This document shows positions 11,510 to 21,814 of a DNA stretch of 64,000 bases, one piece after another; the first letter of the stretch is position 1; each line of letters opens with the position of its first letter. Made by a program: the position numbers and the translations under genes. This stretch comes from Blastobasis lacticolella (Eukaryota > Arthropoda > Insecta > Lepidoptera > Blastobasidae), in assembly GCA_905147135.1 (NCBI GenBank), contig LR990057.1, forward strand, positions 2,790,001 through 2,854,000, read 5' to 3'. Below the pieces are notes generated by a model that ran no database searches, was not told where the DNA came from, and saw only the letters and a program-made list of their open reading frames with translations.

Positions 11510-11544
11510 AGCGAGCGTTCGCGTGAATGCGAGCGGTTCAAAAA

Positions 11545-11612
11545 TAGGGCCATCATGTCTATAGGCGGCGGCGACCACTTTCTATCAGGCGGCCCGCTGT
11601 ATAACATAAAAA
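11545..11612 (+). mobile_element. LINE 3' tail, type T1
   Basis: ATGTCTATAGGCGGCGGCGA followed by CCACTTTCTATCAGGCGGCC and an AACATAAAAA end. This matches the 3' end seen at 20400-20590, 26395-26490, 31620-31705, 35340-35480 (minus) and 43190-43335. Confidence 0.65.
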
Positions 11613-11619
11613 GGTGTAC

Positions 11620-12000
11620 TTCTAACAACAAAAGCCTGGCCCCATAAAAGTAATTGGTTAACACCCCAGGCGCCGAAAAAGCTGCGTCTCAATACCCGCC
11701 TTCGGATGCCTTCGGGCCTCGCTTCGTTAACCCTTCCCCTTTTTGTTCTGACACATAGTTGGTGGAGTTACACAACTTTTTCGCGAACTAGTACGTGAGC
11801 AAAATTCTCACTCCGGGAGCTCTATTGATTTCCAATGGGGTGTTGGAGTTTCTGTTGCCACTAACTCAGTTTAGGAGACAAAAGCGGAACTAGGGCGTCA
11901 TTGTACTAAAATGACAGATTGAATCGCCTATTTGTTCACTAGTGGCGATGCCGTTAACTGAATAGATAAGTTGGTCGCTTTGTCTATAGTTATTACCTTT
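11620..12000. other. No gene seen
   Basis: Mixed-composition sequence without recognisable coding segments or repeats shared with the rest of the window. Confidence 0.4.
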
Positions 12001-12004
12001 AGAA

Positions 12005-12165
12005 TTACCTACTACCCGGTGCGACTTCGTTCGCGTACGCCTTCTTTATTCCTGCCTACCCTTTTTTCTTGCTTATAAACCTTCTAAACCTTGAATCAGT
12101 CAATATATTGTTGAAAACCGCATTAAAATCCGTTGATCCGTAGCCATAAATTCAAAAGAGCTTTG
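12005..12165 (+). repeat. LEP1/Helitron-like debris
   Basis: GTGCGACTTCGTTCGCGTAC near the start and CGCATTAAAATCCGTTGATC further on are phrases typical of a very common lepidopteran dispersed repeat, often grouped with LEP1/Helitron-like elements. A related piece is at 62415-62645. The class is inferred from memory of the phrase, not from intact ends. Confidence 0.45.
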
Positions 12166-12359
12166 AATAACTGGTTGATGAAGAATGTGTTTTATACAGT
12201 TAAAGAATTTTTTGAATATAAGAGTCCATTTTAGAGTTTAGTTCATAAGTTATACCCAAATTTATTTTGTATAATTAACATACAAATATATTTGCATGTC
12301 GCTTCCTATATGACTAAATATGTGATTCAATGTTATTTATACTATAAGACCTGTAATGT

Positions 12360-13549
12360 AGGGGAAGTCCGGAAGAGTTAAACCGCTTTTTGTTTAAAGT
12401 ATCGTATTTTCTTATAAATGTGGCTTAGTGATTAAATTATTATAATAAACAGTAGCTTATTTATTTAGATTTACTTATGCATATTTACTTTTTCGATATT
12501 ATAGTACTGAAATATGTTATATTTTAATGAAAAATGGGATATGAGTCAACTCTCCCCACCCTTAGGGCTTGAACCGGGCTCTTGGGAGAGTTGGACATTG
12601 CTTTTTAAAGGGGAAAATAAAAACATTTTGCAATTTAAATCGCAGATATATTAAACAAAACATCACAAAACTAAATAAAATTATAAAGAAACACAGTTAT
12701 TGCTCTTCTTATAAAGAAATAAAAATAAAACTTCAACATATTCTTTAACATTCCACAATCAACATAATTATTAAACATTTTGTTAACAAAATTAAACATT
12801 TAACGTTTCTTTAATCAAACTTGTTGGTTTTTCTTAACATTTCTTCTATCTTTTATATATCTACTTATTCTAGTCATTTGGTATCTTTTACCTCACGTAT
12901 ATATAGCGTTTTCTAATTCTGAGATGGTATGTATTTTTCTTTTGCGTGTTGTTTCGGAAGGCTTGTATCGAAAAGGCATTTTTCGAGCAATTAACCTGTG
13001 AGAGAAAATAAGATTAAACATTAAAAAAATACAAATAGGACTCGCGTATTAAGGGTAACGAATTATATTTAAATTTAGTAAAAATGATTTAAATTTCTAC
13101 ATCTATAAAATAAAACTTCAAAGAGGGGGACATGAACCACTGAGCATATCTCCCGCACCCGCCATGGTGCAAGTCTCCCGCATATACTACTTTGACATGA
13201 AATTTTACTCACAGAAAAACAATTAATTTTAGCGAAAAAACACTTAGCACAAGTCAAACTACAATAATCAGCCAGTACAATAGTAATAACACACAATACG
13301 TACCTCTATAAACACAGCCGCTATCTCAAAACAAAATAAATAAATAAAATTTACTCCGCCGTAACAAAATCACCTTTCCGAATCTGAGCGCCAAACAAAC
13401 TGGCCATTGTAAAAAATGGCGGCGTGCTAGTTATTGGCCTCTCGCGCTCTACCAATGACCGTCTTGACGTTTCGTTAGCGCGAAATTTAAGATGAGTTTT
13501 AAAAGGTGGTTCAACTCTCCCACCTGAGCAAGTCTCCCGGACTTCCCCT
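12360..13549. mobile_element. 1.19-kb non-autonomous DNA transposon
   Basis: The ends are inverted: AGGGGAAGTCCGGAAGAGTT at 12360 and CAAGTCTCCCGGACTTCCCC then T ending at 13549. ATGT directly before (12356-12359) and after (13550-13553) reads as a 4-base target duplication. The motif GGGAGAGTTG or GGGAGACTTG recurs inside on both strands (near 12546, 12590, 13172, 13510, 13530), a subterminal repeat pattern often used as transposase binding sites. No transposase is left; the 73-codon minus frame at 13075-13296 is not recognisable. The centre is AT-rich. Superfamily not assigned. Confidence 0.75.
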
Positions 13550-13684
13550 ATGTACCATATTTAACGCAACGAATTGAGTTGCTTAAAATACATAAATACA
13601 GACGGCGGGATGCGACTTTGTTTTATGGTATGTATATAGATATAGATGCGCAGTAGATTCTTTTGTGAAAAAATCTTTAATTTC

Positions 13685-14030
13685 CCGGTTAATGTCCCGG
13701 TTGTACTATCGAGCACGAGGGCCCGGGGTCCGCCTTGACTATGATGCAGGATTTGGCGATAAGGTAATTACAACGGAGCGACTACCATCTGATCTCCGTG
13801 ACCCTGCTATCAGGGGAACCTGACCAGATTGGACCATGTTTACAAATTTAGTTGCCTGAATTTGCAGGTTTCATCACGATATTTTCCCACATCGTAAGAG
13901 CATCGGTTAGAATTCAACGAATGTAAATAACTCAGAAAAGAGTTATTGGTTCATGGCCGCATCGGGATTCGAACCCGGTACCTCTTGTTTACGAGTTGGA
14001 TACTCAACCACCCGGCTACCGATGCTCTCT
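13685..14030 (-). mobile_element. SINE A, full length
   Basis: Antisense copy from CCCGGTTGTACTATCGAGCA (tail) to ACCACCCGGCTACCGATGCT (head). The B box region GATTCGAACCCGGTACCTCT is well kept. Confidence 0.9.
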
Positions 14031-14034
14031 AATT

Positions 14035-14620
14035 AAAATTACTTATTGGTTACATACAATTAATACACTGCAATAAAACAAAATTTGACAGTGTATATTA
14101 TGCCAGTGGCGAATCAAGTGCCGCGTGGGGATTAAGCGGGCGCGTGACAGGTACACTTGCCACTTGCAAGGTAACTTGCAAGCCAACTTGACTAGCTACT
14201 GTCCGATCGGTTAACACCACTGTACTTACTAACTTTGCAGACACTTGACCAATGTAAATCTAGCATAAGGCCCTGAGAAAACTCCCGTTAACATGCTTCA
14301 AACGATGTTCCACACGTTTCCCGCAGCATCCATATCTGGAATTAAATTAAATTATTCTAACAAAGTTGTACCAATACGTTATGCAGATACGATAATAACA
14401 TTAAATTATCCAACTAACAATCAATACGTTATGCAAATGACATAATTAGGGTACGGCAGCCGTTCCACCTTTCGACAGCACATCTTTCGTGATTCTATTA
14501 TGGAATATTCAGTCGAAAGGTGTGTTTGGTACGGCTTTGAAGCCTCTCGGATCCGCCCCACTGAATCAGGGGCGCAGATTCAAAGCTTTGATCAATGCGC
14601 CCCAAGAAACAATGTCTTTT
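14035..14620. other. No gene seen
   Basis: Short inverted phrases occur near 14463-14525: CCTTTCGACAGCACA and a CGAAAGGTGTG phrase face each other. Otherwise no coding or repeat structure was recognised. Confidence 0.4.
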
Positions 14621-14652
14621 AGCGCCCCTTAGCGCCCCTTAGCGCCCCTTTC
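14621..14652. repeat. 10-bp unit, three tandem copies
   Basis: TTAGCGCCCC is repeated three times in direct order. Short simple tandem repeat. Confidence 0.85.
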
Positions 14653-14804
14653 TGTCTCTCGCTCGCATGCGTTCGGGCAACGTGTTGTGGAGTGATATTA
14701 GATATCCGGTATGTTGTATGCGACAGGTTTTTCTGTTGTTTTGATCAAGTGTATCGTTTACAGTTGTCAGGTGTGTAGGTACTACCTAATACTAATTGAA
14801 GTTC

Positions 14805-15010
14805 CTCCCACGCACACTAGGGTTGTGGAATGAACTACCTGGAGAGGTTTTCCCTGGAGCGTACAGCATAGAGTTCTTTAAGTAAGGGGTGAGGTTTTAC
14901 GGGGTCGCCAACGCGTGGGTGATGCCCCTGGTATTGCAAACGTTCATAGGCTGCGGTGACTGCTTGCGATCAGGCGGGCCGTAAGCTTGTATGCCACCTT
15001 TGTGGCATAA
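14805..15010 (+). pseudogene. LINE 3' end, type T2
   Basis: Begins inside the ORF2 C-terminus: GGGTTGTGGAATGAACTACC encodes GLWNELP, followed by GEVFPGAYSIEFFK and a stop. The 3' UTR follows with AACGCGTGGGTGATGCCCCT, GCTGCGGTGACTGCTTGCGA and a GCCACCTTTGTGGCATAAAC end. A shorter copy lies at 26800-26935. 5'-truncated and dead. Confidence 0.75.
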
Positions 15011-15084
15011 ACAATAATTTTAATCTCGATATTATACTAGCTTTCGATCCTCGGATTCGTATGCGCAGAAGTCGATAAAGTGTA

Positions 15085-15252
15085 GCCTTTTGTAATCCTC
15101 GTTTCATCACTATGTTTTCCTCACTGTAAGAGTATGGGTTAGTGTTCAGCTTTATAATGTGCATAACCCAGAAGAGAGTCATTGGTAGATTGGGACACTG
15201 GGATTCGAAACCGATGCCTCTTACGAGTCGGACACCTTTACCACGATGCTGG
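15085..15252 (-). mobile_element. SINE A, partial (head and part of body)
   Basis: Antisense copy with TCACTATGTTTTCCTCACTG, the AGAGAGTCATTGGTAGATTG segment and a damaged B box GGGATTCGAAACCGATGCCT. The tail is missing. Confidence 0.75.
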
Positions 15253-15299
15253 TGAAACCGTCAATAATTATAGATACCTACATAACTGTATACAAAATC

Positions 15300-15450
15300 A
15301 GCTGTTATCACAAAATATATACAAAAGGAACCGGTATCAGGAAAGAGTCTCAAAAACCGATGGATGCGAGGATGCCCAAGACCAGGCGAAGTGGTGAAGA
15401 GTCAGAACGTAGACCCTGGCAGAAGCCGGACTTACCGCTCGGATGATGAT
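15300..15450 (+). pseudogene. RTE-type LINE 3' end
   Basis: ACCGATGGATGCGAGGATGC, CAAGACCAGGCGAAGTGG and GACCCTGGCAGAAGCCGGAC end in GATGATGATAAA. The same arrangement occurs at 23580-23865 and 49490-49600. It is the last part of an RTE-like ORF plus its (GAT)n tail, broken by frame changes. Confidence 0.7.
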
Positions 15451-15887
15451 AAAACATTTAAATACAAAAATGATTACGACACAGTTTCAGCAATCATAAC
15501 AAAAAAATGTCACCTTGAGGTAGCAGTTAGTAAACGTGTAATAAAGATGTATATTTCACATTAAGAGGGTGGAGTTAATGAGAGAGGCTGAAATGTAAAA
15601 TCGAATTAGTCTCTTGCTCCCGTGCACTTGTACCGGCTTGGACAGGGATGTATTAAGGGTAAGGGGGTAAGAGGGGCTCTTAGATATCCTTGTACCGACA
15701 TTTACGACTGTAATCAGTACTACCTGATTTTCTAAGTACATTATTATAGGAGTAGACGCTTTGTGTGTCGTTTGCTAAGGACACATGGTTTCACGTTTCG
15801 ATGATGTAAAATAAGCTTAAAAAATTACCCCCCAAAGTTAACCCTTAAAGCTAGCTTCAGTAGGCCAAAGTTTTTGGAGTTTACTAA

Positions 15888-15986
15888 GGCCGGCTTGCAC
15901 CAAATTATTACGCATTTAAGTTGATACTTAAACAAAACGTTAAGCGTCATTCTTGAACGGGCTTAATAATTTGGTGAATGCCGGTC
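15888..15986. mobile_element. 99-bp MITE with TAA target duplication
   Basis: Left end GGCCGGCTTGCACCAAATTA, right end TTTGGTGAATGCCGGTC (reverse complement with few changes). TAA stands directly outside both ends (15885-15887 and 15987-15989). A 3-base TWA duplication is the mark of PIF/Harbinger-type elements, so that assignment is a reasonable inference. Non-coding. Confidence 0.75.
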
Positions 15987-15989
15987 TAA

Positions 15990-17035
15990 AAATATTGAAA
16001 GCGACGCTTTGGTCTTGTTTTACTACCACGTGACGTAAATTGTTATTGACGAGCTTCCGAGCCAAGCCCCGTCGGTGGCAGAGCAATATTTACATACCTA
16101 CTTATTGTAAGTCTACTCTTTGTGTAAGGTGTACTTTAAATCGAAAGTACAATGCAGCCGTCGCCGAACTAAAAGCTATTCCTACTGAATCACGCTATGA
16201 CAAAATTTAACGCGGATGAAGCCGTGTCCCGCAGTAAACCAGATACACATTTAAATTAAGGAATACATCTGAATTCCTACCCAGCCAGTGCTACGTGTGC
16301 TCACCAAGGCAGCCTACTGACTTTCCGATCCCCAGTATGACAAAATATAACCGAACCAAAATAGTCCTACCTAAACCTATCCAAATGCTGGCTAACCTAA
16401 TCCCAAATAAAGCCTAGACCTAACGAACCAACCTGTTTAAACCACTAAAGCCCAGGCCACACTGTCGGCACGATAACCCATCCTAAAAGTCTGCATATCT
16501 CGAGCTCTAGCCCGATCTAATCTAAGGTCTGCCAGAGCACACTTGCTACAGTACCTACCCTCCATTAATGTGGTAGTGGCTCAAATGTAGTGTATGTATG
16601 GGCTGTTAATGCGGTATTGGCAGAAATTGCAACTGAATACAACAACAAAAAATCTGCTTCCTAAATGCGTCCCTGCTGAAGTGCGAATGAGGGCTATAAT
16701 TAAATTAAATTTACACAAAAGCGAACACAAAAGGTGGGACGTCGAAAATTTTGCGTTTCCCATTGTTGGAATCGCCGACATTATGTAGCGTAGCGAGTAT
16801 TGCTCGGAGTTGATTAATTTGATAGAAGTAAGCGCGAAAGTCGTAAAGTGAAAAGATCTTCATTAGTTGCAGGGAAGGAAGGGTTTTGTTTGATAAGCTT
16901 TCCCTTCCGACAGATACGTCTATTTGCTTGATAAGATTATTTAAAGTTGGTTCGTGTTTTTATATATAAAGCAATTTCGAGCAGCAAGCGTATTCGAACC
17001 AACCATACATAATGGGTTGGTTGATATTTATTAGT
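15990..17035. other. No gene seen
   Basis: Two overlapping frames on opposite strands at 16581-16788 have no recognisable motif. No repeat shared with the rest of the window was identified. Confidence 0.4.
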
Positions 17036-17039
17036 TTAA

Positions 17040-17925
17040 TCGGTGAATATTAGGGTGCCAATCATGTCTCGTGGAACGCCAGTGGTAACGGTATCTGACT
17101 CGCAATGCGAGAGGTATCGGATTCAAATCCCACTGCCGTCATGTACCAATGACTCTTTTCTGAGTTATCTCATCATCATCATCATCTTGACGTTATGTCC
17201 TGGTTGCGCCCCCGCACGACACTCAAGGGCCCAGGGTCCGCCTTCCTGCTACTCTTGGCCCACTTCGCTCGGTCTTCGGCATCCTTAGTGGTGAGCTTAT
17301 TGGCACGCATATCCGTTCTGACTACGTCAAGCCATCGCTTCTTGGGCCGGCCTCTCTTTCCCGTGCCCGGCAGGGGCGGCATGGCCAGACTATTGTTCCC
17401 CACATAGCGTGCCGGTCTGCGCAGGACGTGTCCATGCCATCGAAGGCGGCACTATTGCAGCTTTTCTGCGATTTCACGGACGCCAAGGCTACCCTGAATG
17501 TAGGAATTTCAAACGCGATCCTTTCGTGAAACTCCACACATCCACCGCAGCATCTTCATTTCCGTGACGCGTAGCTCCTGCTTGTGTCGCTCTAGTAGGG
17601 GCCAAGTCTCGCTGCCGCATAGGAGAGCAGGTCTAATGATGGTCTTATAGACCTGCCCCTTCAGCTTTTCTGATTTATGTACGTACATAAATTAGTTGAA
17701 CACTAATCGATGCTCTTACGGTCAGGGAAACATCGTGATAAAACCTGCATTCAACATTCAGGCGACTTAATGTGTAACCATTATCCAATCTGGTCATATT
17801 CCCCTGTTAACAGTTCAGAAGGCAGTCGCTCTACTGTAATTACCTGATCTGCCAAATCCTGGAGCATGGTCAAGGCGGCTTCCGGGCCTAACCGCGAATT
17901 TAATGCAATCAAGATGACCATGGGG
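17040..17925 (+). mobile_element. SINE A interrupted by an RTE fragment
   Basis: The SINE head and promoter boxes are at 17040-17168 (GTATCTGACTCGCAATGCGA, B box GATTCAAATCC). The copy resumes at 17679 with CGTACATAAATTAGTTGAAC, runs through the body (CTGATCTGCCAAATCCTGGA) and ends in a worn tail near 17925. The break is filled by a minus-strand RTE piece with its own target duplication, so the SINE was there first. Confidence 0.85.
17169..17664 (-). pseudogene. RTE-clade LINE, 5'-truncated 3' end
   Basis: On the minus strand the ORF2 C-terminus reads GTGKRGRPKKRWLDVVRTDM then RANKLTTKDAEDRAKWAKSS and RKADPGP, a typical RTE ending, followed by CAACCAGGACATAACGTCAA and (GAT)n. Upstream the frame shifts (17322-17537 is read in another frame). 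The piece is flanked by CTTTTCTGAGTTAT (17155-17168) and CTTTTCTGATTTAT (17665-17678), 13 of 14 identical, a clear target-site duplication inside SINE A. About 496 bases, inactive. Confidence 0.9.
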
Positions 17926-17984
17926 TGCCAATCGCGGCTCCCGAAACAATTTAACTAGTGTCAAAGTCCCCAGCGGAAGACTCT

Positions 17985-18212
17985 GCGTGACTCTGCTAAT
18001 AGGGGAACCTGACCAGATTAGATCATGATAACAAATTCAGTTGCCTGAATTTGTAGGTTTCATCACGATGTTTTCCCTCACCGTGAAAGAATCGGTTAGA
18101 ATTCATCTAATCTACATAACTCAGAAAAGAGTACATGGTCGCAGCGGGATTCGAACCCGGTACCTCTCGCTTACGAGTCGGATACTCAACCGCCCGGCTA
18201 CCGACGCTCTAC
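17985..18212 (-). mobile_element. SINE A, 3'-shortened
   Basis: Antisense copy facing the one at 17040-17925, so the two form an inverted pair. The head (CGCCCGGCTACCGACGCTCT) and B box (GGGATTCGAACCCGGTACCT) are well kept; the GC-rich tail is lost or replaced. Confidence 0.85.
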
Positions 18213-18679
18213 ATAATTATACATTTTTAACGTGGGTTTGTCCACAATAACAATTTTTTTTGTATACGACCGAAGCTTTGGCCATCTTCGGCCAAAAAAA
18301 CCACCTTCGTCGAAACCTTTGATTGGACGCGGGTGAAAACCGCGGGCCTAGGTTAATTGGAAAACGCCGCTTAATTGGAAAATAATTTAATTTGCACCCT
18401 GAGGCGGTCGCGAGGCTCATTGTTGCAAGGTCACAGTTTGAACTTACGCAACACAACCTAGGCTATAACCTAACCGATAGAAAAAGTCGCTAAGCCCACA
18501 ACCAAGAATACACACCATCACCATCATATATTTAAGAGTATGACTCTTGTCGGTGGAGCAATTGCCACTCTTCTCTCCTGTCTGCCAACCTCTTCATCTC
18601 TTTATAATCTCCGGCGCTCACTGTAAAACAAATTGATACTCAAATATTTTCCAAACTAGCTAAGCTAAAAAGACCTAAG

Positions 18680-18835
18680 TATCTGAATTAAATTGGATTT
18701 AAAAAAAAAACGTATTCAAAATAAATCCAGCCGTTCCGGACACACATACTCGTACACAGAGCCACCGATACACAGATAATCATATCAAACTTATAACACC
18801 CCTCATTTTTCGTTGGTGGTTAAAAACAAGATGCT
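18680..18835 (-). repeat. Dispersed repeat family H, minus copy
   Basis: Contains TCCAGCCGTTCCGGACACAC, CAAACTTATAACACCCCTCA and a CGTTGGTGGTTAAAAAC end, the reverse complement of the start of family H (ACCCCCGACG...). Confidence 0.5.
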
Positions 18836-19009
18836 TTGCCCGGTGGGGGGGGGGCAAAGATCGGAAACTAAAGAAAAAAGATCTTGGTTAAACTCGCTTC
18901 GCTAATGACATTAGGTACGACGCACATCTATAATGTTATCATTAGTGTCTATCCCGGCTTAAGCCAGGGTTCGCTTTCTGACTTTTCTTCCTGTACTTCA
19001 CCTGGTCTT

Positions 19010-19365
19010 AAAGCGTCGGTGGCCGGGCGGTTAGAGTATCCGACTCGTAAGCCAGAGGTCCTGGGTTCGAATCCCGCTCCACCCATGTACCAATAACTGT
19101 TTTCTGAGTTATGTACATTAGTTGAATACTAACCGATGCTCTTACGGTGAGGGAAAACATCGTGATGAAACCTGCACATTCAGGCGACTGTATGTGTAAC
19201 CATGATCCAAGCTCGTCAGGTTCCCCTAGTAGCAGGGTCATGGAGGTCAGATGGCAGTCGCTCCACTATAATTACCTGACCTGCCAAATCCTGGATCATG
19301 GTCACGGCGGACCCCGGGCCCTCGCGCGCGAGAGCACAACCGGGACATTAACGCCAAAATGATAC
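19010..19365 (+). mobile_element. SINE A, full length
   Basis: One of the best copies and useful as a reference. Head: GCGTCGGTGGCCGGGCGGTT with an A-box-like TGGCCGGGCGG and a B box GGGTTCGAATCCCGC, both as in tRNA-derived pol III promoters. Body: TGTTTTCTGAGTTATGTACA, GATGCTCTTACGGTGAGGGA, CACATTCAGGCGACTGTATG, CTGCCAAATCCTGGATCATG. Tail: GGCGGACCCCGGGCCCTCGC then GAGAGCACAACCGGGACATT, AACGCCAAAATGAT. The tail matches the 3' end of the RTE fragment at 17169-17664. Length about 350 bases. It codes for nothing; open frames across it are chance. Confidence 0.95.
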
Positions 19366-19369
19366 TTCG

Positions 19370-19600
19370 CCTGGTCGAAGACCATTGGCACTTGCGTTCG
19401 TCATCAATCGCTTCCTGGGCCTCCCACGGGATCATTTCTGATGCAGGCATCTGGTCTAGTCACCTATTTCCCACGTATCCCTAGGGCTTACACAGCACGT
19501 GGCCGAACCAGCGCAGGCGAGCCTCCTCGATTTGCAATGTCTCTCAAGCCAAGGCTGCCACGGACGTACACGTTACGGACGCGGATGGTACACTCATAAA
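19370..19600 (-). pseudogene. RTE-type LINE 3' fragment, antisense
   Basis: TCATTTCTGATGCAGGCATC, ACCTATTTCCCACGTATCCC and GCACGTGGCCGAACCAGCGC are the reverse complement of the segment that encodes RLRWFGHV and the following Gly-Tyr-Val-Gly-Asn-Arg part of an RTE ORF (compare 23580-23700). It abuts the SINE A copy. Dead. Confidence 0.65.
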
Positions 19601-19904
19601 GTTATGTAACTAGGTATTGCGCTCGTTACGTTTAGCTAAATTTAGTCGCCCAAATTCAGAATCAAGAAGCGTGAGGGCAAATCAAAGAGGAATTTACAGC
19701 TCATAAAATAAGGTAAATAAATGTATCACTTGTATTATCTCATGCGTCGTTCCGTTTTTAAAAGGCTTGATATAAAAATTGACATTATTCTATGACCTTA
19801 TACATTCCACGTCGGTTTGCTATCGCGCTTTTTGCTTCCGAATATAGACAGCTGAACTTAGCCAAATGTAATAAGCGTATATCCTAACATTATGGGCACT
19901 GAAG

Positions 19905-20005
19905 TTCGATTATCGTTAAAGTACGAAACGATCATCCATTCAGTTACCCGCATCGGAGTATCTCTGCCACAAGACAGGAGCCGCTCTGAACAGTACGTTG
20001 GCCCC
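19905..20005. repeat. Repeat with faint antisense 5S rRNA resemblance, copy 1
   Basis: Shares AAAGTACGAAACG, then a TCATCCATTCAGTTACC-like phrase and GCATCGG with 41218-41310. The phrase order faintly resembles antisense 5S rRNA. It is not a functional 5S gene: most of the internal promoter is missing or changed. Confidence 0.3.
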
Positions 20006-20399
20006 TTTAACGTTCCCGTTATCTACATGTGTTTAAGCTTGTCTGGATGCGAAGTCAAATAATTAGGAATGACAATACCAAAAGAGATTGGGGACGGCTT
20101 CGCTCAGCCCGTGAAAATTCTGATTAAATAGTGTAGGGTGACCATTAAGCCACACTTCGTTAAAGGGCACGGACAAAGTGCAATCGGCTGAGTCCAAATT
20201 ACGTGAACGCGTTGTAAATGCGCAGTAGCAGCAATAATGAGACAGTTTTCAATGAAAAATGAAACAAGTTTTATCTCCTTGTAAATAGATGGCGCTGTCC
20301 TGAACTTTTACGTCAAGTTTGTTCTAAGAGTCAGACGGGGTGAGATATCAATCAAGTCACGTCGTAAATTGAGTGTAGCTAGCTCATGATGTTAAATGA

Positions 20400-20590
20400 T
20401 CATCACCGTTTTTGGTGAACCGTGGCTTTGGCAGTGGAGTGGCATTTGTCTTTTGCTGCCAGTGCAACGTGTTATAGAGGTAGGCAACGCATTAGCGATA
20501 CTCTTGGTGTTGCTAATGTCTATAGGCAGTGGTGACCACTTTCCATCAGGTGGCCCGCTTGCCTGTTTGCCTAACGTATGACATAAAAAA
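20400..20590 (+). mobile_element. LINE 3' tail, type T1 (best copy)
   Basis: GAGGTAGGCAACGCATTAGC, TTGGTGTTGCTAATGTCTAT, GGTGACCACTTTCCATCAGG, TGGCCCGCTTGCCTGTTTGC and a GACATAAAAAAAA end. The run of A at the end and the recurrence of the same 3' end elsewhere mark it as a 5'-truncated retrotransposon end. Confidence 0.75.
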
Positions 20591-20786
20591 AAACCCTGCT
20601 AAATCTTGTCCCATTAATAAAATCCAAACAGGCAATAGTATTGACAACAGTTGGATGCGCGTTATTAGTTCGGTCGCTACACGGTTTGTAATCGGACATG
20701 TATATAAGGGCCCCAAGTATTTGAGTGGCTAAACAGATTTAGATGACACGTTTCACATTTGCCAGTTGCGATTTTCAGAACTCACA

Positions 20787-20902
20787 GGCGCTGTACTAAT
20801 TGGTAACGGTCGTAAGACGGACGTCGCCCGACCAATGGGAGACCTCAAAACCGTCCGTCGCACGACCATGATCGCACGACCGTTGCCAACTACGACAGCG
20901 CC
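20787..20902. mobile_element. MITE family M1, copy 2
   Basis: GGCGCTGTACTAATTGGTAA at the left and CCGTTGCCAACTACGACAGC then GCC at the right. The centre shares GACGGACGTCGCCCGACCAA and GGGAGACCTCAAAACC with copy 1 at 10009-10131. ACA stands on both sides, which could be a short target duplication. Confidence 0.8.
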
Positions 20903-20909
20903 ACATAGC

Positions 20910-21535
20910 TTAAGCCCTATCTACTCGTACTTGCCTGTTTTTTACTATTAGCTCTTGTTATGGCCACCCTATTACCAGAGGAGTACCCAGGAATACCCAA
21001 ATTCTGGAACCAATTGTGCGTACGGCTTCGTTTGGCTGTAGATTGGGCTGGCATTTACTGGCATTTTCCACTATCGCCGTTCAATTCGACTGGTCTCATG
21101 TCGGTGTACTATAAAGTTATATACAAGTTCTTATGAGTAGGTAGGTAATATATATTGTCGATAACAAAATCCTTATCAAGTTTAAGTGGCTTATATACAA
21201 GAGATATTTTGTATGAAATGGGTTGTTGCAGCATATACAGAATGAATACATAAATTTCAGAAATATGGTACCTTATTTATGTTAAAATTGACTTAGAATT
21301 AATTTAATAAGTATCTATTAGACATTATGATTTTATTTGTATGCCCACAATTGGTTAATACCTGTGTCACAAATAAATGCCGTTGACTTTGACTTTGAAT
21401 AATGTAAGCTCATTCTTCGTCTTTTCCTTTTTTTTTTGGATACGCGGTAATCTGTCTGTAAATGGCTTGTTGTTTCTAAAATAATATTTATTATGTTTTA
21501 TATAGCTGTTGGTACTCCAATAAATAAATAATTAG
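20910..21535. other. No gene seen
   Basis: AT-rich. ACTTTGACTTTGAATAA near 21390 and TTTTTTTTTTGGATACG near 21430 are worn retroposon-tail-like phrases. Nothing else was identified. Confidence 0.4.
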
Positions 21536-21539
21536 GCCT

Positions 21540-21770
21540 ATGGTAATCTATGGCTGCGAAACCTGACTGGCGCGGACGATGCACGTCCGCGAACTCCACG
21601 TCAACGAAATGAAAATGAATATTGGGAGTTACGCGAGTTGATTGAGTGCGTAACGAGTACCTTCATGGCAGCCTTGGCGTGTGAGATATTGCGGATAAGA
21701 TTGTATAAGCTCGCCTGCGCTGGTTTGGTCACGGTTGGGTAAGCACCAGGGATACGTGAAAAATAAGTGA
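21540..21770 (+). pseudogene. RTE-type LINE fragment
   Basis: The translation starts MVIYGCETW, then RTMHVRELHVNEMK, a known RTE RT end, then breaks frame. Later text (TTGGCGTGTGAGATATTGCG, CTCGCCTGCGCTGGTTTGGT) matches the same region of the fragments at 19370 and 23580. Small deletions are scattered through it. Confidence 0.7.
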
Positions 21771-21814
21771 CTAAAAAAACTGATAGATTACTTTTCTAAG
21801 CTGAATCTAAGAGA

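Noticed and set aside
19008..19241. Small proteins with repeated phrases such as PLAYESDTLTARPP at SINE A loci
   Set aside because: The same peptides appear wherever SINE A occurs; they are chance translations of the tRNA-like head.
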